This document shows positions 58,204 to 64,000 of a stretch of 64,000 nucleotides of DNA, in pieces. Source of the stretch: CAVWXT01 sp963759115. Its GTDB lineage: Bacteria > Planctomycetota > Planctomycetia > Pirellulales > Thermoguttaceae. Location of the stretch: the NCBI GenBank assembly GCA_963759115.1, contig CAVWXT010000001.1, positions 372,001 through 436,000 on the forward strand, written 5' to 3'. A model generated the notes under the pieces. That model did not search any database, was not told where the DNA came from, and saw only the letters and a program-made list of their open reading frames with translations. How positions within the stretch are numbered: position 1 is the first letter of the stretch; each line of letters starts with the position of its first letter. Made by a program: the position numbers and the translations under genes.

Positions 58204-59934
58204 TCAATTTGCAATTGTTATATCCTCGGCAAACGCCTTGGCATTAAGTTCCTCGCCCGTTGCGTGCCGGGTCAACTCATTCCAGGGCAGCGTCAACCCT
58301 GGCTGAAAGACGCGATCCCGCATGAACTGGCCGGCCGCCTTTTTGCCGACGTACTCGGCCCCGGCCGGCTTCGTGCCCGGCAATACCGCCTTCACCAACG
58401 CATGGTGGACCTGCGAGGCAAACATCTCGCCCATCATGTAGTTGTGATAGTAGACCGGCGCACCGATGAGGTGATACTTGCTGGCGTAGTCGGGTTCGTC
58501 GCGGCCCTCGGGACGCTTGATCTCCTGGTACTTCTCCACCAGGTCCCACCAGAGGCGGTTGAGGTCCTGATCGGGGTTGCGGTAGAGGTCCCGCTCGAAG
58601 CGGAACATCACTTGGCAGTAGCGGGAGAACACGAGCAGGCGGTTCCGTTGCAGTTTGGCCGCGGCGGCGCGGAAGCGGTCGGGCTCCGATACCTTTACGC
58701 CCATCGCCAGCAGCCAATCAACGTTCTGCCCAAATCGCTCGAACATCATGGCCACGCCCTCGGTGCATAGCGGATGGGCGTCGGTCCGCAGCACGTAGGG
58801 CAGATGTCCGGTAAAGTCGCTTTTCCACGCGGATGCACCGTCCACGTTCTTCGAGTACGCGGCGTGGCCCAGCTCGTGCAGCGTGGTGTTGAGCCACTCC
58901 CGGCTGGGCACGATGTTCTCCAGAACGCGGATGTCGCCCTGACGGTCGACGTCGATCGAGAAGGCGTGCGGGTTCTTGCCCGGCTTCTCGTAGAGGTCGC
59001 TGCGTGCCAGCACGTCGTCGATCGGCAGCCCGATGCCGTCGTAGAACTCGCGGCACATTTTCACCGGGTCCAGCGGTTTGTAGACCGCTTCGGGCAATTC
59101 GCCCAACACGGCCGGGGCCTCCTGGAAGAACGGGTCGTGGTAGTGCCAGGGGCGAAGATCGGCGACGCCAATGCCGCAACGTTTGGCCAGCGCGGCGTCG
59201 ATCTCGGCCTTCGCCTGGTGGAACGGCCCGCGCGTCAACTCGTCCAGTTCGTCGAACAGCTTCAACACCTGCTCCTCGCTTTGCTCGCCGACGTAGAGTT
59301 GCATGGCGTGGTAGTCCGGGAAGCCGAGCTTGCGGGCGGCCTGATTTCGCAAGCCCACCAGTTCCTTGAGGTCGGCCACCACCACCGGCCCGACCTTCTT
59401 GCCGGCTTCCCACGCGGCGCGGCGCTGGGCCGAGTCGCGCGACTCCCGCAGGATGTTGCGGACGTCGTTGTCGGTCAATTCCTTGCCGTCGACCTTAGGC
59501 CGGAACACGTTGAACGCCCGCTCGACCGCGTTCGACTTGGTGAGGATCTTCTTCAGCAGCTCGGGGTCGACTTGCTTGCCCAAGTATTCGAGATACAGGA
59601 CCGTGACCTGCCGGGCCAGCAGCGGATCGGAAATCGCGGCCCCCTTGATCGTCTTGAGTTCCGCGAACCGTTGGGGATCGGAGAGCGCGAGTTCGACCTT
59701 CTCTTCGGCCTCTTGTTTCTTCTGAAAATCTTCTTCCTTGCCGGTGACGTTGGCGGTCCAGAAGAGCCGCGCCGCCTCGATCTCCAACGGCCGCACCGTG
59801 GCGTCGTATTGGTCGACGAACCGTTTTGCCCGGGCGTCGTTCTCCTTGTCTGGTTCCAGGGCCGCTGCGGACCCGGCGACGGCGGCGAAAGGCAACATGA
59901 GCATGACTACAACCGTAAGTGGTGAGGGGGACAT
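58204..59934 (-). CDS. M2-type zinc metallopeptidase (peptidyl-dipeptidase)
   Basis: About 576 residues from ATG 59934 (AGGAG upstream), intact. A signal peptide (SPLTVVVMLMLPFAAVAGSA) leads to a helical exopeptidase of the angiotensin-converting-enzyme type. LHELGHAAYSKN is the HExxH site with the helix that follows, and CTEGVAMMFERFGQN holds the third zinc ligand Glu. Known members release dipeptides from peptide C termini. The enzyme would feed the POT transporter encoded downstream on the same strand, 67 bp away. Confidence 0.87.
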   Translation of the reverse strand: MSPSPLTVVVMLMLPFAAVAGSAAALEPDKENDARAKRFVDQYDATVRPLEIEAARLFWTANVTGKEEDFQKKQEAEEKVELALSDPQRFAELKTIKGAAISDPLLARQVTVLYLEYLGKQVDPELLKKILTKSNAVERAFNVFRPKVDGKELTDNDVRNILRESRDSAQRRAAWEAGKKVGPVVVADLKELVGLRNQAARKLGFPDYHAMQLYVGEQSEEQVLKLFDELDELTRGPFHQAKAEIDAALAKRCGIGVADLRPWHYHDPFFQEAPAVLGELPEAVYKPLDPVKMCREFYDGIGLPIDDVLARSDLYEKPGKNPHAFSIDVDRQGDIRVLENIVPSREWLNTTLHELGHAAYSKNVDGASAWKSDFTGHLPYVLRTDAHPLCTEGVAMMFERFGQNVDWLLAMGVKVSEPDRFRAAAAKLQRNRLLVFSRYCQVMFRFERDLYRNPDQDLNRLWWDLVEKYQEIKRPEGRDEPDYASKYHLIGAPVYYHNYMMGEMFASQVHHALVKAVLPGTKPAGAEYVGKKAAGQFMRDRVFQPGLTLPWNELTRHATGEELNAKAFAEDITIAN

Positions 59935-60136
59935 GGGCGTTCTCCTGGGGCAAGTGCGCGTGACAGGCGCTAGGGTACTGGACGGGGGCAAACCGGTCAA
60001 CAACGGCTCTTGGCACGCAACAAGAAGGGGGTTGAAGTCTTGCGGGAATCTCGTTCCTCGCCTGCCAATCTGTTATGCTGAGGCACGACCTACGTTGCTG
60101 CTGGCCCCCTCTCGCCCCTGAACCCTGCCCCTCCTC

Positions 60137-61219
60137 ATGCCCGATTTCCTGTTTGTCACGTGTCAAATTGGTGCCGAGCGGGCGGTCAAGGGCGAACTGG
60201 CATGCCGCTGGCCCGAGTTTCGCTTCGCCTTTTCGCGGCCGGGGTTCCTCACTTTCAAGCTGCCGGAGGAACACGGGCTGGCCGACGATTTCGACCTGGA
60301 GTCGGTGTTCGCCCGGTCTTTTGGCTTCTCTCTGGGAAAGATGGCGGGGAAGACCCCTGAAGAGCGCGCCGCGACAATCTGGGAAATCTGCCGGGGACGC
60401 ACAGTTCAGAGGGTTCACGTATGGGAGAAGGACCGCGCCGTGGCGGGCGAACACAACTTCGAGCCTTCCATCACGGCCGCCGCCATCGAGACGCACCGGA
60501 TGATCGTCGCGCATTGTCCGCATCCGGCCAGCCTGCCGCCAAGTGCCGCCGATCCGCTTCATCCCGCCCGAGCGGGTGAGATGGTCCTGGATTGCACGAT
60601 GCTCGACGATCAGTGGTGGGCGGGATTCCATCGGGCGAAGTCGGTCCCGTCGCGGTATCCGGGCGGGTTGATGCCCCTGGAGTTGCCACCCGACGTGGTG
60701 TCGCGGGCGTGGCTGAAGATGGAGGAAGCCCTGCGGTGGTCGCAGTTGCCGATCCCCCGCGGGGCGCATGTGGCCGAGATCGGCAGTGCACCGGGCGGGG
60801 CCAGCCAGTCGTTGCTGGCTCGGGGCCTGATCGTCACGGGAATCGATCCGGCCGAAATGGCCCCCGCCGTTCTCAATCATCCCCATTTCACGCACATTCG
60901 CTGCCGCAGCACCCAGGTTCGTCGCCGGGAGTTCCGCAAGATACGCTGGCTGACGGTCGACATGAACGTGGCGCCCAACTACACGCTGGAGGCGGTCGAG
61001 GCGATTGTCACACATCCGCAGGTGAATATTCGCGGCCTGTTGCTGACGCTCAAGCTGCCGCAGTGGAGTCTCGCCGAACGGGTGCCCGAGTATGTCGCCC
61101 GCATTCGCAATTGGGGCTACAACATCGTTCGCGCGCGGCAGCTTCAGTATGACCGCCGCGAAATCTGTGTGGCCGCGCTGCAGAAGCCGTTTCGCCGCAA
61201 ACCGCCGGCGAGCCGATAA
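60137..61219 (+). CDS. RlmM-like 23S rRNA 2'-O-methyltransferase
   Basis: 360 residues, intact. The start MPDFLFVTCQIGAERAVKGE and following region form a THUMP-like domain. The C-terminal half is an FtsJ/RrmJ fold: VAEIGSAPGGASQSLLARG (SAM motif I), TGIDPAEMAP, WLTVDMNVAPN (catalytic Asp) and LLLTLKLPQWS (catalytic Lys). RlmM methylates the 2'-OH of C2498 in E. coli 23S rRNA. This protein is probably the planctomycete counterpart; the exact target is inferred. It is divergent from the M2 peptidase gene. Confidence 0.85.
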   Translation: MPDFLFVTCQIGAERAVKGELACRWPEFRFAFSRPGFLTFKLPEEHGLADDFDLESVFARSFGFSLGKMAGKTPEERAATIWEICRGRTVQRVHVWEKDRAVAGEHNFEPSITAAAIETHRMIVAHCPHPASLPPSAADPLHPARAGEMVLDCTMLDDQWWAGFHRAKSVPSRYPGGLMPLELPPDVVSRAWLKMEEALRWSQLPIPRGAHVAEIGSAPGGASQSLLARGLIVTGIDPAEMAPAVLNHPHFTHIRCRSTQVRRREFRKIRWLTVDMNVAPNYTLEAVEAIVTHPQVNIRGLLLTLKLPQWSLAERVPEYVARIRNWGYNIVRARQLQYDRREICVAALQKPFRRKPPASR

Positions 61220-61364
61220 CCCCTCAAGGAATCGGGAATATTCCGCCGATTCACGGCGTAAAGTGGGCCCGCGCCGCGGCGTTGTCGATTGACTCACTTC
61301 GGGAGCCCTCCTACAATAGTCGCTCTCTGGCGACGTTCCGAGAGTTACGGCAGGAGATTACGCG

Positions 61365-63799
61365 ATGTTTTCGTCCTCGATCCGGCTCAGGGCCGGACAT
61401 CCAGTGTTCGCAGTCGTTGCACTTGTCACACTCTTAGCCGTACAGCCCGCCTGCTGGAGCGTCGCCGCCGAGTCGGGCCAGTCCGGTGGTCCTGCGCTCG
61501 CGTCGCAATCCGACAAAGCGGCCCAAACCGACAAGTCCACGCAACCGGAGAGTGCCGCCCAGAACGACAAGTCCCCGCAATCCGACAGTGCCACGCCATC
61601 GGTGGAGGGCGCTCCCGATGAAACGAAGGCCGTAGCCGAAGGGCAAGAGCGAATGCGGAGCCGGCCGCCTCATCGGAACCTGCGGCCCGCGGCGAGCCCG
61701 CCGGCCAGCCCGACAAGCCGGTCGCATCCGAGAAGAAACCAGACGCCACGGAACCGAAGAACACGGAAGCGAAGAAACCCGAGAAGCCGGAGTCGAAGAA
61801 GGTCCAGACGGTCGGCGAGCCGTTGGCCCCGGGCATGATCACTTTGATTCACGACGAGATCGTCGCGGGCCTTAAGAACCGCGGCATCAGCGACCGCTTC
61901 GCCACGTTTCCAGAGCTACGCGATCGGAAAGGTGAACTCCTCGGCAGGCCGCTATACCGGATCCGAGTTGGCCGGCAATTGCCGTCTGAAGTGGTACGAC
62001 CATCTGATGCGGAACATGCTGGCGGCCCCGGCCGAAGCCGAGCAGTTCACGCGCGAGTTGCACCTGGCCGTCGTCAACAGCCAAGACGGGCTGGCGCCGG
62101 TACTGGCCATGGCGGCGGCGAAGATGGACGTCGCCGCGCGGAAGCCCCGCAAGTTTGCGAGCCGCGGCTGAACTGCGAGTTACCTCCGCCCAGCAGGCGT
62201 TGGAGGTGATCAAGCAGGCGCTGAGCGATGCCCAGGTCTCCTACAGTGCGGCCCTGTCGCCGCTGGCGAAAGCGGAGATCCGCCAGCTTCAGGCGAATCT
62301 CGTGCCCGTGCTCTGCACGCAGAATCAGGTGGGGCACACGCTTTCCGACCGCGGCACCGGGCGGCTGTTGTGCGACCTCATGGAGAAAATGGACCGCGAC
62401 GCCCTCTTTGCGGCGGCCGACGCGCTGGCCCCCGTCGCCGACGTGCAACTGCTGGAACAACTCAAGTCGCTGCCGGACAAGGGGAACGTGCGGGTCGCGG
62501 GCGTCACGGGCCCGGTGGCCGCACGGATCGACACCCCCAGCGGCGCGATCGTGATCGGCGGCAAGGGAAGCAATACCTACCAACTCGACCAGATGCGCGA
62601 CGTGGCCGCGGTGATCGACCTCGGCGGCGACAACACGTATTACGAGGGCACCGTGGGCCTCGATCGGCCGGTGCTGCTTGGTCATCAACCTGGGAGGCAA
62701 GAACACCTTCCGCGGCAGCAAGGCGGGCATCCAGGGCGGCGCGATCCTCGGCGTCTCGATGCTCTTGAACCTCGGCGGCAACAACACCTACGAAGCGCCG
62801 GACGTCGCCCAGGGTTCGGCCCTGGCCGGCGTCGGCATCCTGATCGACTACGGCAGCGGTAACCGGTACCGCGGCGTGCGGCGCGTGCAAGGACAGGCCA
62901 TCGGCGGCCTGGGCATGTTGATCGGCCGCGGCGGCAAGAACGACTATCACGCCGCGATGTGGGCGCAAGGATTCGGCGGCCCGCTGGGCTTCGGCCTGCT
63001 GGACAACGTGACCGGCGACAACCATTACTACTGCGGCGGCATGTGGCGCGACTCGTATCCCGAGACGCCCGGCTACGAGGGCTTTGGCCAGGGCGTCGGC
63101 GCCGGCATACGACAGGTGGCCGACGGCGGGATCGGCGTGATCCTCGACGGCGGCGGCGAGAACGTCTACGAGTTCGACTACCTCGCGCACGGCGGCGGAT
63201 ACTGGTGCGGACTGGGCTTCGCCCGCGACTTCGGCGGCAATACCCAACGGCTGATCACGCGGACGGCCTTCAACGGCGGCCCGCGCACGCAGCCCAGCTT
63301 CCAGCGATTCGGCTGCGGCTGGGGCTGCCACTACTCGCTGGGCTTCTGCTTCGACGACGGCGGCGACAACGTCTACGAAGGCACCATCATGGGCACCGGC
63401 ATGGCCTGGGATTGCTCGATGGGCGTGCTCTGCGACTTCGGCCACGGCAACGACCACTTCAAGGCCGCCGGCGGGCTGACGCAAGGGACCGGCCACCAGA
63501 TGGGCTTCGGCATCCTCTTCCACTACGACGGCGACGACGTCTACGAGGGCTATGGTCAGGGATACGCCCCCACCGGCATCTCCTACCATCCGGTGCCGGC
63601 CTGCGGCGGAAACTTCGGCTTCTTGATCGACTACGGCGGCAAGGACAAGTACGGCTGCGGCGCCGAGAACAACAGCTATATCCGGCGAGGCGACGTGGGC
63701 GGCTTCCTCATCGATCGCCCGCGACGCGACGAGACCCAGCCCACGGCGACCACTCCGACCAAGGCCACTACCGCTTCACGCGGCACGACCGGGTCGTAA
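61365..63799 (+). CDS. secreted Gly/Asn-rich repeat protein, five net +1 shifts
   Basis: About 809 residues after correction. A signal peptide (HPVFAVVALVTLLAVQPACW) is followed by a low-complexity Lys/Pro/Glu/Ser region, a helical part (LKWYDHLMRNMLAAPAEAEQ) and then about 12 repeats of roughly 35 residues with the core GGDNTY/GGKNTFRG, GGNNTYEA and GGDNVYEG. Alternation of hydrophobic and GG-x-N-x-Y turns suggests a beta-solenoid on the cell surface. Shifts lie near 61650-61654 (two), 61919, 62157 and 62678. No family is recognised. The regular repeats across corrected junctions support the correction. Confidence 0.7.
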
Positions 63800-63850
63800 C
63801 GAGAGGCTATCCTATTCGATCGAGGCATCCCTGTTGCAGGAGGCAACCCG

Positions 63851-64000
63851 ATGATTCGCGTGTACCAACTTCTGGCCGCCGGCGCCCTGACGGCCTGTCT
63901 GCTGGCGACGGCCGGGCTGCCGGCCCGCGCCGACGATAACACGTCTCAGCCGGAGGGAAAACCGGCCGAAGCGGCCGCACCGGCCAAGGAATCGTCGCCG
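63851..64000 (+). CDS. secreted protein, truncated by the window end
   Basis: ATG 63851 has an excellent AGGAGG at 8 nt. The 50 visible residues are a signal peptide (MIRVYQLLAAGALTACLLAT, with ARA-D cleavage) and the start of an acidic, Pro/Ala-rich linker. It resembles the low-complexity start of the preceding protein and may belong to the same set. No domain is visible. Confidence 0.7.
   Translation, partial: MIRVYQLLAAGALTACLLATAGLPARADDNTSQPEGKPAEAAAPAKESSP

Overview
The window reads as a GC-rich chromosomal segment of a planctomycete (order Pirellulales or a relative). This is inferred from gene content: Tat-exported Gfo/Idh oxidoreductase, sugar isomerase and gamma-glutamyltransferase; a sulfatase-modifying-factor domain protein; multi-zinc-ribbon and GYF-domain membrane proteins; a J-like/HEAT protein; a DUF1570-like tail; a PEP-CTERM remnant; and many intergenic palindromes. 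No rRNA gene is present. The single RNA gene found is tRNA-Leu(UAG). No CRISPR array was seen.

Layout. 0-5 kb: small zinc-ribbon protein, sugar-porter MFS permease, glycoside hydrolase family 2 (GH2) enzyme. 5.1-7.5 kb: palindromic repeats split by a group II intron with its reverse transcriptase/maturase. 7.5-14.4 kb: lipoprotein, J-like/HEAT membrane protein, single-chain restriction-methyltransferase with an internal zinc ribbon, URO-D family protein. 14.5-19.6 kb: tRNA-Leu, an outer-membrane-type protein, then an accessory stretch of toxin-antitoxin genes, an HNH nuclease and gene debris (two thiE tails, a PIN tail, a PEP-CTERM tail, a Fic-like tail). 20-28.5 kb: alpha/beta hydrolase, Tat-exported O-methyltransferase, giant GH2-like protein, HD protein. 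28.7-32.5 kb: a second single-chain restriction-methyltransferase. 33-45 kb: RlmI-type methyltransferase, MFS exporter, sulfotransferase, thymidylate-synthase-like protein, metallophosphatase, phosphohexomutase, three zinc-ribbon/GYF membrane proteins. 45.9-55.3 kb: a secreted/Tat catabolic block (FGE-like, Gfo/Idh, isomerase, two GGTs) enclosing an HD-phosphohydrolase/YwgA-like pair. 55.3-64 kb: beta-carbonic anhydrase, POT transporter, M2 peptidase, RlmM-like methyltransferase, a glycine/asparagine repeat protein, and the start of another secreted protein.

The most striking property is reading-frame breakage. About 38 net +1 shifts and about 12 net -1 shifts interrupt otherwise well-conserved proteins. 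The +1 shifts are concentrated in 46.2-51.2 kb (25 of them), yet the 900-bp isomerase gene inside that block is clean. For six of the broken genes (FGE-like, Gfo/Idh, GGT1, GGT2, 61-63 kb repeat protein, 23.5-27.5 kb GH2-like) I checked that the corrected lengths return exactly to frame. Consensus sequencing error is the leading explanation, but the strong sign bias, the clean gene in the middle, and a shift at nearly the same place in the two GGT paralogues deserve checking.

The second pattern is repeats: at least seven families of intergenic hairpin elements (50-170 bp), several present in two or three copies, lie between or against the 3' ends of genes.
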